A stretch of DNA of 16,745 nucleotides from NCBI GenBank assembly GCA_964545875.1, contig CAZJHH010000023.1, positions 1 to 16,745 of the forward strand, given 5' to 3'. The notes beneath the pieces were generated by a model. It was not told where the DNA came from. It searched no databases and saw only the letters and a list, made by a program, of their open reading frames with translations. The DNA comes from DAIPKP01 sp964545875 (GTDB taxonomy: Bacteria; Synergistota; Synergistia; Synergistales; Aminiphilaceae). Below, one piece after another: positions 7,367 to 14,041 of the stretch. Numbering within the stretch: position 1 is the stretch's first letter; the number at the start of each line of letters is the position of its first letter. The translations under genes were made by a program, and so were the position numbers.

Positions 7367-9628
7367 TCACTGCAATCGGTCTGCCTCAAGGGTAAAAAAC
7401 CGCGCAAGAACGTCATGAAAGGCATCCTTCTTCAAAGGCTTCGCCACGTAACCGTCCATTCCCGCAGCAAGGCACTTCTCTCTGTCTTCCGCATAGGCGT
7501 TGGCAGTCATGGCAAGAATGGGAAGGTGCGGAAGCCCCCGAGACTTTTCTCGTTCCCTGATTTTTCGCGTTGCCTGAAGACCATCCATTTCGGGCATCTG
7601 TACGTCCATGAGTACGAGATCGTATTTTTTACGCTCGGTCATTTTCAATGCTTCCAAGCCGTTTTGCGCACAGTCCCCGAGAATTCCCCAGCCTTCCAGG
7701 AGTTTCAGGACAAGCTTTTGATTGAAGAGGTTATCTTCCACCAGAAGTACCTGCCAGGCTCGATCTGCCGGGGGAAGAGGGAGAACCTTCGCTGACAGTT
7801 TTTCGGAAATCTGGCGCCTCTTTTCCTCCATGACCTTTTCAGTGGCGTAGATCCTTGTAAAAAAACAGGAAAATCCGAAGATGGATCCCTTTCCAAGAGT
7901 GCTTCGAACCCAGAGATCCCCCCCCATGATACGCACCAGTTCCCGGGAGATGGCGAGCCCCAGGCCGGTACCTCCATATTTTCGGGATATGGTTCCGTCC
8001 CCCTGCTGAAACGGTGAAAAGATATGCCGCTGTTTCTGCTCGGAAATTCCCATTCCCGTATCGTGTACCTGAAATTCGAGCACCTGCGCGTCCTCTCGAG
8101 AAGAGAGAACCCGCACCTCGAGACGTATCTCTCCTTGGGAGGTGAACTTGATGGCATTGCTCAGCAGGTTTAGAAGCACCTGCCGAAGGCGATACGAATC
8201 TCCCCGGTAGAATCCGGAAATTCCCGGATCCAGAGAGCAGAAAAAATTCAGTCCTTTTTGCAATGCCAGGGGGTGGCAGATGCTTTGCACCGTTTCCAGC
8301 ACCTCGGGGATATCGAAGAGAGCCTCCTCCATCTCCAGCATACCCGCTTCGATTTTCGATATATCCAGGATGTCGTTAATGAGCCCCAAAAGCTCTTCGC
8401 TGCTCTTCTGTACCATCAAGGCATAGTCCTGCTGGTCTTCTGAAAGAGGGGTACTCAGAAGGAGTTCCGTCATGCCTATAATGGAATTCATGGGAGTGCG
8501 TATCTCGTGGCTTACATTGGCCACGAACTCGCTTTTCATGCGATTTGCCTCCTCGGCCTGACGTTTTGCCTCTTCCAGAGCTTTTGCGCTCTCTTCTCGT
8601 TCCCGAAGGCGAATCTGAAGAACCAGGTGTTTCTGATTGGCCGAAAACGCGTGAAAAAGCCCCCACCAGACAAGAAGGGTAAGAGCTCCTACCACCACAA
8701 TAATCACCTGATTCGAAAAATATGCGTAAAGACTCTTATCCGGGCGGATCCAGTGAAGGGTAAACGACGTTTTAGGTACCGGTACTGAAAGGGAGGCCAT
8801 AAAGGTGGGAGAGGAATCGAAAAATCCTTGCTTCGCGGGAGAGCCACTTTTCGGCAGAATTCCTGCGGGAAGGGAAAAGGAGGAAAATCCTTGGGATGAG
8901 GTATTCAGGGCGTTTCTCAAGAGATCTTCGGGAAGATGAGGAGGCGTAAAAAGGAAAGTCTCCCCTTCCGAAAGGGCCAGAAAGTTTCCCTCCCGAGAAT
9001 CCCGGAAACCGAGGAAATTCCGAAAGAGCACCTCCGTATCGATATATGCCACAATCCATCCCGCTACCTGGGATTTAAAAAAAATGGGACTGGATATGGA
9101 AAAAAGCATGCCCCCCTTTTCTTCGAAGAAAAGCTGCCGCAGAGTACAGTTTTGATCTTCGGAGAAAAGTGTTCGTATTTCCGGCTTCGACCAGGCTTCT
9201 CCATGGCTGCTATATACGATGTTGGAGTCCTCTCCCCGGAGGAAGAAAAAATCTCCGTATATGGGGTTGCCCTCGAGGGTTCGGCTCTTCTGATAACGTC
9301 GCAAGAGGGCGAGAACTCGATGAAAACTCTCCTGAAGCCCATACTGCATGCTCATTCCCAGAGCCTTGTTGGCGAAAAAACCCTGGACTTCCGAAGACTG
9401 GCACAAATCCTGGAGGTCATAACACCGCTCCTCGAGAAAATACCCCAAAACCTGGGCTCGATTGACCGCATCCCCCATCCATTGATCTGCCGCCGCCTCC
9501 TGCAATTTTCTCCCCGAGTACAGGCTGAAGGAGACGAAAAGGAAAGCGATGAGAAGGGAGATTAATCCAAGAACCACCAGAAGCGTATGCCCCCGATATC
9601 CTAAAGGAGTATGAGTGTTTTCCTTCAA
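7367..9628 (-). CDS. Cache-type hybrid sensor histidine kinase with receiver domain
   Basis: A 753-residue inner-membrane hybrid kinase. Membrane helices near 14-39 and 307-330 flank about 265 extracytoplasmic residues of dCache-like pattern (GWIVAYIDTEVLF near their C-terminal part). A charged coiled coil (about 338-370) leads into HisKA with VSHEIRTPMNS, phospho-acceptor H374. The ATPase domain shows NLLSNAIKF (N box), DTGMGIS and GGTGLGLAIS (G boxes). The C-terminal receiver domain starts at LLVEDNLFNQ, with phospho-acceptor D675 in LMDVQMPEMDG and the conserved lysine in AKPLKK. All catalytic residues are present. The start is TTG at 9628 with a modest AGGGGG upstream; no better start precedes the first helix. 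It is flanked on the same strand by a solute-binding protein gene (78 bases upstream) and by the HPt gene, which implies a His-Asp-His relay. The HPt is separate, not fused as in ArcB/BvgS-type kinases. Confidence 0.92.
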   Translation of the reverse strand: MKENTHTPLGYRGHTLLVVLGLISLLIAFLFVSFSLYSGRKLQEAAADQWMGDAVNRAQVLGYFLEERCYDLQDLCQSSEVQGFFANKALGMSMQYGLQESFHRVLALLRRYQKSRTLEGNPIYGDFFFLRGEDSNIVYSSHGEAWSKPEIRTLFSEDQNCTLRQLFFEEKGGMLFSISSPIFFKSQVAGWIVAYIDTEVLFRNFLGFRDSREGNFLALSEGETFLFTPPHLPEDLLRNALNTSSQGFSSFSLPAGILPKSGSPAKQGFFDSSPTFMASLSVPVPKTSFTLHWIRPDKSLYAYFSNQVIIVVVGALTLLVWWGLFHAFSANQKHLVLQIRLREREESAKALEEAKRQAEEANRMKSEFVANVSHEIRTPMNSIIGMTELLLSTPLSEDQQDYALMVQKSSEELLGLINDILDISKIEAGMLEMEEALFDIPEVLETVQSICHPLALQKGLNFFCSLDPGISGFYRGDSYRLRQVLLNLLSNAIKFTSQGEIRLEVRVLSSREDAQVLEFQVHDTGMGISEQKQRHIFSPFQQGDGTISRKYGGTGLGLAISRELVRIMGGDLWVRSTLGKGSIFGFSCFFTRIYATEKVMEEKRRQISEKLSAKVLPLPPADRAWQVLLVEDNLFNQKLVLKLLEGWGILGDCAQNGLEALKMTERKKYDLVLMDVQMPEMDGLQATRKIREREKSRGLPHLPILAMTANAYAEDREKCLAAGMDGYVAKPLKKDAFHDVLARFFTLEADRLQ

Positions 9629-9706
9629 AGGAACAGCCCCCTATCGAACAAAACCAGCACGGTACGTTAAAAGTTCTGATAGCCTCCGAAGCAAGATTTT
9701 GCGGCC

Positions 9707-10630
9707 TTAGGGTCTTTCGAAAAAAACCGGGAAACAGCGAGCCATTCCAGGATAATAACGTTCCACAAGTTCCTTGTAGGTTCCCTCGGCTCGGATCGTA
9801 TCCAGATACTCGTTAAACGCCTTCAGCAATGCGGGAGAATCTTTTCGGAAAGCCCCCGCCATATACTGGAACGTGGAAATCGGGCCGATGACCTTGACCT
9901 TGCCGGGCCATTTCGCAAGAGCCATCAGGGAATCCGGTACATCCAGGAGGGTGGCATCCGCCTCTCCCGCAAGCACGGCAGGAGCCAAATCGTTAAGATT
10001 TCCCTCAAAATAGACGAATCGGGCTCCGCATTCCTTCAGGCAGTAGAGAGCGGGATCCATACCGGTCATATTCATGCCCAATACCACGAGCCCCCTCATT
10101 TTCTCCCGGGTTCTTCGAATATCCTCTTCGAGGTTGCCTGAAGGGGCTATGGGATCCGCAGAGATATCGCTCCTGGCGAGAAGCCATACCTGGGAAATGA
10201 AAGTGGGGTTTGAGAAGGCAAGGATCTCTTCTCGCCAGGGAAGTATGGTAAAGCCCATGGCAATAAGATCGCCCCGAACAGGCACGGGGGCTCCCAAGGA
10301 AACTCCGGATTCGTCGAGAAACACCTCCCGTCCCAGGAGATCCTGCAATATCGAATCTTTAGTGGCAGGGACGAAACGATACGTCACTTCGAGAAACGCC
10401 GCAAAACCTTTTACGAGATCCACGGAAAAACCGTCTCCCGCTCCGGAAATAAAATTCGCATAGGGAAGCCCAAGATGGAGGAGTTCGCCCCGGGCAAGCA
10501 CCTCGGGAAGATCTCTTCCCCAGGTATGAAGCGGGAAAAAGGCGATAAAAAAGAACACCGCCGCAAAAAATCCCCAAGCTATGAGAAGAGCTCTTCGGTG
10601 ACATTTTGAGAAAAGCGGATTCCTTCTCAT
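9707..10630 (-). CDS. periplasmic solute-binding protein, family 3 (SBP_bac_3-like)
   Basis: A 307-residue exported protein. Basic residues followed by a long hydrophobic stretch (about 13-35) form a signal peptide or membrane anchor, with a possible cleavage site near HTWG-RDLPEV. The mature part shows the family-3 pattern: an early strand (HLGLPYANF), GFSVDLVKGFAAFLEV, a first-lobe strand ending in GDLIAMGFTILPWREE, and the C-terminal LLKAFNEYLDTIRAEGTYKELVERYY. Family-3 proteins bind polar amino acids and similar ligands. No permease or ATPase genes accompany it. Instead a sensor kinase gene follows by 78 bases, so a ligand-presenting role for that kinase is more likely than ABC transport (inference). 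The ATG has AAGGAGG just upstream. A short segment after LLGREVFLDESGV looks like an insertion relative to typical members. Confidence 0.88.
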   Translation of the reverse strand: MRRNPLFSKCHRRALLIAWGFFAAVFFFIAFFPLHTWGRDLPEVLARGELLHLGLPYANFISGAGDGFSVDLVKGFAAFLEVTYRFVPATKDSILQDLLGREVFLDESGVSLGAPVPVRGDLIAMGFTILPWREEILAFSNPTFISQVWLLARSDISADPIAPSGNLEEDIRRTREKMRGLVVLGMNMTGMDPALYCLKECGARFVYFEGNLNDLAPAVLAGEADATLLDVPDSLMALAKWPGKVKVIGPISTFQYMAGAFRKDSPALLKAFNEYLDTIRAEGTYKELVERYYPGMARCFPVFFERP

Positions 10631-10665
10631 AAACTGCCTCCTTCGGCAATTGTTCTATCACCTAT

Positions 10666-10694
10666 AGCATAGTGGAAAATCCCTTTTTTATAAA
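10666..10694 (-). promoter_or_regulatory. candidate promoter of the solute-binding protein/kinase/HPt operon
   Basis: On the minus strand TTTATA (10694-10689) and TATGCT (10671-10666) are 17 bases apart, about 40 bases before the ATG at 10630. The -10 lies inside a near-palindrome (CACCTATAGCATAGTG on the plus strand) that could be an operator. Each hexamer matches consensus at four of six positions. Confidence 0.4.
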
Positions 10695-10905
10695 GGAGGA
10701 ATCTGATGCGCAGATCTTTTTTGAAGGGCTTCAAATGTTTCGTCGGCATGAGAAATGGTGGACTCCGGTGGAAGGCTTTTCCCAAGGACACCGAATTTCC
10801 CCTGGAGGGGAATGTCTCCCAAACCGTTTTCATTTCGATAGAAAAACTTCTGAAACCGCTCATGCAGACATGGGATCAATATATGGGAAAGCGAGGAAAT
10901 TTTTC
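10695..10905. other. non-coding gap with one isolated plus-strand RBS+ATG
   Basis: This is most of the 310-base gap between the solute-binding protein gene and the FCD regulator gene. No recognisable gene is present. AAAGGAGG followed by ATG at 10706 on the plus strand could start a 91-residue product, but it runs antisense into the 3' end of the regulator gene and has no recognisable features. A TTCCCC-TGGA-GGGGAA stem-loop lies at 10797-10812 without a T-run. Confidence 0.4.
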
Positions 10906-10938
10906 AAAAAACCCTTCGTGTTCCTCGGAAACTACACG
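10906..10938 (-). terminator. probable terminator of the FCD regulator gene
   Basis: On the minus strand a CGTGT...ACACG stem with a 12-base loop is followed within five bases by TTTTTT (10911-10906). It begins three bases after the regulator stop codon, the expected place. The stem is only 5 bp, so efficiency may be modest. Confidence 0.45.
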
Positions 10939-10940
10939 GA

Positions 10941-11672
10941 TCAAAAAATCTCGTAGTCCATATTCCTGGCAGCATCGATGATTTTATCCAAGTGATCCAA
11001 CAGAGCCCGTTCCGCCTGGTCGGGATTCCGGCGCATCACGGCCTGAGCGATGGCAAGATGATCTCCTCGGATAGAATAGCGCTCATCATTTCTGACGTTT
11101 GCCAGAGGGCGCCAGAAGGACGGACCTCGGTGAATGAGTCGGAGAGCCGCGAGAAGCACCGCATTCCTTGAAGCAGCGGCTATGGCCTCGTGAAACTTGT
11201 GATCCATCACCGCCGCATGGCGTTCGGAGAAGCTCTCTCCCTGCTCCAGGATTTCCGCAAAAGTCACAATTTCCTCGGCCTCCCGTTCGGTGGCGTGGAC
11301 AGCCGCGAGCCGGCAGGTTTCCCGTTCGATGGCCCGGCGCGCCACGAGCACTCCTATCATCTCTTCGGAATTCCCCCGGCGGATTTCCTGGAGAAGCTGA
11401 AACGCGAGTCCCTGCAAATGCTCCTGTTCTTCAAGATCTTCCAGAAAAGCCTTTCCCTGCTCCGAGAGCACCCGCCCCTTATTGCTCACCTGCACCAGGT
11501 ATTTCTGCTCTTCCAGCTCCCCGAGAAGGCGTCCTGCGGTAGCGGAGCTTACGTATATCCCCTCCCCCTGCAGGGCTGCCGCAAGGGCACTGGCCCCCAA
11601 AGGTTTCCGTGCGGCATATATCGTGTGAAGAATCTGCTGGTGCAGGCGAAGCGATTTCTCTTCCACAATCAT
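10941..11672 (-). CDS. FCD-domain transcription regulator with NrpR/RNase R-like winged helix
   Basis: A 243-residue DNA-binding regulator. The C-terminal two-thirds (about 85-240) is a FadR-C/FCD ligand-binding domain, with D157 and H161 in VMDHKFHEAIAAASRN and H205 (GDHLAI) and H227 (LDHLDK) as the usual four metal/ligand residues. The N-terminal 80 residues form a winged helix with a pattern like GASALAAALQGEGIYVS, then RLLGELEEQKYLV and GRVLSEQGKAFL. This resembles the NrpR/RNase R HTH_12 type rather than the GntR type normally fused to FCD. FCD regulators usually bind carboxylates or amino-acid-like ligands. The frame is open further upstream, but the ATG at 11672 has a strong GGAGGAG and starts the conserved part. 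Its targets are unknown; the nearby deacylase/hydrolase genes, the phosphorelay operon and its own promoter are candidates. Confidence 0.85.
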   Translation of the reverse strand: MIVEEKSLRLHQQILHTIYAARKPLGASALAAALQGEGIYVSSATAGRLLGELEEQKYLVQVSNKGRVLSEQGKAFLEDLEEQEHLQGLAFQLLQEIRRGNSEEMIGVLVARRAIERETCRLAAVHATEREAEEIVTFAEILEQGESFSERHAAVMDHKFHEAIAAASRNAVLLAALRLIHRGPSFWRPLANVRNDERYSIRGDHLAIAQAVMRRNPDQAERALLDHLDKIIDAARNMDYEIF

Positions 11673-11675
11673 CGT

Positions 11676-11683
11676 CTCCTCCC
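11676..11683 (-). promoter_or_regulatory. ribosome binding site fixing the FCD regulator start
   Basis: GGGAGGAG on the minus strand ends three bases before the ATG at 11672. The reading frame is open to an ATG at 11801, but that one has no comparable site, so this signal decides the start. Confidence 0.7.
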
Positions 11684-11700
11684 AAAATTTCCCGTCCGTG

Positions 11701-11717
11701 GCAGGAAAGACTCCTGC
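11701..11717. promoter_or_regulatory. leader inverted repeat of the FCD regulator gene
   Basis: GCAGGA-N5-TCCTGC is a perfect 6-bp inverted repeat just downstream of the -10 element of the regulator promoter, at about the expected transcription start. It could be an operator for autoregulation or a small 5' leader hairpin. Confidence 0.35.
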
Positions 11718-11724
11718 GGTAATG

Positions 11725-11753
11725 AAGCTAGAGGAAGAACACCTTTTCGTCAA
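11725..11753 (-). promoter_or_regulatory. candidate promoter of the FCD regulator gene
   Basis: On the minus strand TTGACG (11753-11748, five of six consensus bases) and TAGCTT (11730-11725) are separated by exactly 17 bases. They lie about 55 bases before the regulator ATG and just upstream of a 6-bp inverted repeat. Confidence 0.5.
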
Positions 11754-11815
11754 CCGTTCAAAGCATTTTTGTGACGGGACAGGGAAAATGTCATCCCCCA
11801 TGTCAGAAGAGTGGA

Positions 11816-12160
11816 ATGAGGAAAGGTATTTTCTTGAGCGTACAGATAGCGAAAAAAGCGATGGTTATGGACAGGGCGGTAAGGGGGGAAATGACGGCGG
11901 AGGAGGAAACGGCCCGGCTCGTGGTGAGCACGGGACAGGTCTTTCGGCTGTAAGCACGAGTTGCACGGAAGGATATTGCTTCCCTGTTCCACGGAAACCG
12001 GTATCGGAAACCCGCAAACGCCATTCCTGAAACAGTCCGGAAGCTGGTTTGTTCCAGAACCCGGGAAGATTATGGCGGCACGAGCCTTGCCCATATGGCA
12101 GAGCTTCTGGAACGTTTCAGGGAAACGCATGTCAGCTTGAAAATGCGAAGGGCAGAAAAA
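11816..12160 (+). pseudogene. decayed N-terminal fragment of an ISNCY-like transposase
   Basis: One plus-strand frame reads as the helix-turn-helix start of a transposase. It begins at ATG 11816 (MRKGIFLSVQIAKKA), continues with VRGEMTAEEETARL, then VSTGQVFRL and a TAA at 11951-11953. It resumes in the same frame with ARVARKDIASLFHGNRYRKP, ANAIPETVRKLV, REDYGGTSLAHMAELLERF and THVSL. ISNCY-type transposases typically carry the order 'GELTVEEAA..L.LS.RQVYRLL', 'GL.HGNRGR.PAN.IPE' and 'Y.GFN.THLAEKL'. That order from memory is my basis for the call; no search was run. The DDE catalytic part is absent and the match fades near 12160. No terminal inverted repeats or target duplications were found. 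From 12161 to 12251 I see nothing recognisable. Confidence 0.65.
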
Positions 12161-12243
12161 TGCTCTGGAGAAAAAGCTACAAAACGAATTTTGGGCATGA
12201 GTATTTTGGAAAAGAGACGGAAAACGACCTTTGCGGAAGAGTC

Positions 12244-12280
12244 AAAAACCATCAGTAGCTTTGCCTCGCTTCGGCAAAGC
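12244..12280 (-). terminator. hairpin at the end of the 115-residue ORF, possible terminator
   Basis: GCTTTGCC (12258-12265) and GGCAAAGC (12273-12280) form a perfect 8-bp stem with a 7-base loop. On the minus strand it covers the last codons of the hypothetical gene, and a run of five T (12248-12244) follows nine bases later, after the stop codon. The spacing is longer than in a classical terminator. Confidence 0.35.
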
Positions 12281-12599
12281 GCAGGGACCATTCTCCGCAA
12301 AATCGCAGGATTCCCTCCCGGGTTTCAGCGGTTTCCTCTAAAAAACGGCGATACTCATAAAGGAAAATCCCCTTCCCCGCTTCGGGAAAAGATCGTTCCT
12401 CCACATGAAGATTCTCTTTTTCCTCTTTCTGACCACGCTCCCAAGGATCCCTGGCAAGGAGCACCCGGGCAAAAGAGATATCCTCCGGCCCGGAAAGAGG
12501 GGCTTTGCCCTCCAAAAGATTTTTACGTCTCTGCTTTTCTTGGAAGTCCTGGGGAAAAACTTTTTCATATCCCGGCCACATCATGGCTTGTGCATTCAT
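12252..12599 (-). CDS. hypothetical protein, 115 residues
   Basis: I do not recognise this protein. It is charged and soluble-looking, with no membrane segment, signal peptide or cysteine motif. Glu/Arg/Lys-rich stretches (for example RGQKEEKENLHVEERSF and YRRFLEETAETREGILRF) suggest helices. The ATG at 12599 has GAGGGAGGG eight bases upstream, which is the main support for it being real. Codon choice is like that of its neighbours. It stands alone between a transposase remnant and the divergently transcribed aminotransferase pair, and its end overlaps a perfect hairpin. Plus-strand frames over the same region have no comparable ribosome binding site. Confidence 0.5.
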   Translation of the reverse strand: MNAQAMMWPGYEKVFPQDFQEKQRRKNLLEGKAPLSGPEDISFARVLLARDPWERGQKEEKENLHVEERSFPEAGKGIFLYEYRRFLEETAETREGILRFCGEWSLRFAEARQSY

Positions 12600-12683
12600 T
12601 TCACAAACCCTCCCTCATGGATATTCCAAAATTCCCTCTATAAGGAAAAGAAGGGTTTCCCTCTGATGCTCTGCTGTTCTGAA

Positions 12684-12692
12684 TGATATAAT
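12684..12692 (+). promoter_or_regulatory. extended -10 promoter of the aminotransferase genes
   Basis: TGATATAAT is a perfect extended -10 (TGn plus TATAAT), 36 bases before the GTG start at 12729. The matching -35 position (CTGATG or TGATGC near 12663-12669) is weak, as is usual for extended -10 promoters. Confidence 0.6.
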
Positions 12693-12714
12693 GACGCAAA
12701 CACCCATATTTTGC

Positions 12715-12721
12715 AAGGAGG
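12715..12721 (+). promoter_or_regulatory. ribosome binding site fixing the GTG start of the first aminotransferase
   Basis: AAGGAGG ends seven bases before GTG 12729. An in-frame TTG at 12711 overlaps this site and therefore cannot be the start. Confidence 0.8.
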
Positions 12722-12728
12722 GGTTCTC

Positions 12729-13934
12729 GTGTCAGAAACATGGAACAGTCTCTACTCTCAGGTAGGAAATGCTCTCAAGCCTTCCCCCATAAGGGAGCTT
12801 CTCAAGCTTACAAAAAAACCCGGCATGATCTCTTTCGCCGGAGGCATGCCGGACCCTCAGGTTTTTCCTGTAAAGGAATTTCTTCAGGCCACATCCATCC
12901 TCGAAAAAGAGGGAAAATCGGTTCTTCAGTACGGAGCCACCGACGGCTACGAGCCGCTCAAGGATTTTCTTGCCCAGTGGATGGCCCCCCGAATGGGAAG
13001 AGTGACCAAACCCGAAGAGATGCTTATCACCACGGGATCCCAGCAAGTTATGGATCTTTTTGCGGCGGTTATGCTCGATCCGGGAAACGCGGTACTTCTC
13101 GAAGCTCCCTCCTATCCCGGAGCACTCCATGCCCTTCGGAACCGGAATGCCACCTTTGTTTCCGTTCCCTGCGACGAAGAGGGCATGATGGTCAGCAAAA
13201 TGCCGGAGATCATCGAGAAAGCCCAAAAGGAAGGGAAAAAAATCAAGTTCATCTACTCCATCGTGAACTTCCAGAATCCTTCCGGGAGCACCCTCACCAA
13301 GGAGCGGCGGATTCAGCTTCTGGAGGTGGCAAAAAAGTACGGCATTCCCATCTTCGAGGATGACCCCTACGGACATCTTCGGTTCGAAGGAGAACACGAA
13401 CCCACCATTTTCTCCCTGGATAAGGACGGCCTCGTCCTCTATGCCTGCTCCTTCTCCAAGATTCTCGCCCCCGGAACCCGGGTGGCCTGGGTGGTGGCTC
13501 CGGAGGATGTCATCAAAAAGATGGTCATGATCAAGCAGGGAAGCGATCTCTGTACCAGCGTGGTCTCCCAGGCTCTGGTGTACGAATACTGCCGACTGGG
13601 ACTCCTGGACTCCTTCCTTCCGAAAATTCTGGATCACTACCGGAAGAAACGGGACGGCATGAAAGAAGCATTCCAGGAATACCTTCCGGAGAACGCGGAA
13701 TACGCAATTCCTCAGGGAGGGTTCTTCTACTGGCTCCGTCTTCCCGGCATGGATACCAAAGAAGTTTTCTACAAAGCGGTGGAGCGGGGAGTAGCCTTCG
13801 TCATCGGAGAATCCTTCTTCCCCAACGGAGGAGGCAGCGAATACCTCCGTACCTGCTATACTTTCGCGGAAACCGCAGATTTCGTGGAGGGCTCCAAACG
13901 CCTGGCTTTGGCCATCAAAGACACTCAGAAATAA
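12729..13934 (+). CDS. PLP-dependent aminotransferase, fold type I (LysN/ARO8-like), copy 1
   Basis: A 401-residue cytoplasmic aminotransferase of the class I/II fold, the group that includes 2-aminoadipate aminotransferase LysN and the aminotransferase half of MocR regulators. Landmarks: PSPIRELL and ISFAGGMPDP near the N-terminus; LQYGATDGYEPL (66-77); TTGSQQ (101-106) for phosphate binding; N183 in NFQNPSG; D211/D212 and Y214 in EDDPYG; the Schiff-base lysine K244 in SFSKILAPGTR; and the C-terminal substrate arginine in YLRTCYTF. All catalytic residues are intact. The start is GTG. It is followed 107 bases later by a same-length paralogue. Likely amino donors are amino-adipate, branched-chain or aromatic amino acids; sequence alone does not decide. 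Confidence 0.92.
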   Translation: MSETWNSLYSQVGNALKPSPIRELLKLTKKPGMISFAGGMPDPQVFPVKEFLQATSILEKEGKSVLQYGATDGYEPLKDFLAQWMAPRMGRVTKPEEMLITTGSQQVMDLFAAVMLDPGNAVLLEAPSYPGALHALRNRNATFVSVPCDEEGMMVSKMPEIIEKAQKEGKKIKFIYSIVNFQNPSGSTLTKERRIQLLEVAKKYGIPIFEDDPYGHLRFEGEHEPTIFSLDKDGLVLYACSFSKILAPGTRVAWVVAPEDVIKKMVMIKQGSDLCTSVVSQALVYEYCRLGLLDSFLPKILDHYRKKRDGMKEAFQEYLPENAEYAIPQGGFFYWLRLPGMDTKEVFYKAVERGVAFVIGESFFPNGGGSEYLRTCYTFAETADFVEGSKRLALAIKDTQK

Positions 13935-13969
13935 TTCTCACGCACTTGCCGCGCCCTACATGATATCCC

Positions 13970-14017
13970 GGCTCCCCGCATACTCTCTCTTCCACGATGA
14001 GCCTATGCAGGGGAGCC
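13970..14017 (+). promoter_or_regulatory. 13-bp stem-loop in the leader of the second aminotransferase
   Basis: The left arm GGCTCCCCGCATA (13970-13982) pairs with TATGC (14004-14008) and GGGGAGCC (14010-14017), with a single bulged A at 14009 and a 21-base loop. It ends ten bases before the AAGGAGG of the next gene and has no T-run, so it is not an ordinary terminator. Possible roles are RNA stability or processing between the two aminotransferase cistrons, or a regulatory leader. Confidence 0.55.
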
Positions 14018-14026
14018 GCCATTATT

Positions 14027-14033
14027 AAGGAGG
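14027..14033 (+). promoter_or_regulatory. ribosome binding site fixing the ATG of the second aminotransferase
   Basis: AAGGAGG lies eight bases before ATG 14042. An in-frame ATG at 13997 falls in the loop of the upstream hairpin and has no such site. Choosing 14042 also gives the same length as the paralogue. Confidence 0.75.
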
Positions 14034-14041
14034 AACGAAAT

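Noticed and set aside
7315..7425. N-terminal extension of the HPt protein, or a frameshift fusion of kinase and HPt
   Set aside because: The extension overlaps the kinase coding end in another frame and looks non-conserved. No slippery sequence was identified, and an in-frame GTG with a reasonable binding site explains the HPt start.
11673..11801. 43-residue N-terminal extension of the FCD regulator
   Set aside because: The ATG at 11672 has a strong GGAGGAG, and the upstream stretch contains the promoter and an inverted repeat.
11803..12130. Minus-strand frames in the regulator/aminotransferase gap, one with a hydrophobic tail
   Set aside because: They lack ribosome binding sites and are antisense to a plus-strand frame that reads as a transposase remnant.
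12405..12686. 93-codon plus-strand frame with a hydrophobic, signal-like N-terminus
   Set aside because: It has no ribosome binding site, is antisense to the better-supported 115-residue gene, and runs into the promoter of the aminotransferase genes.
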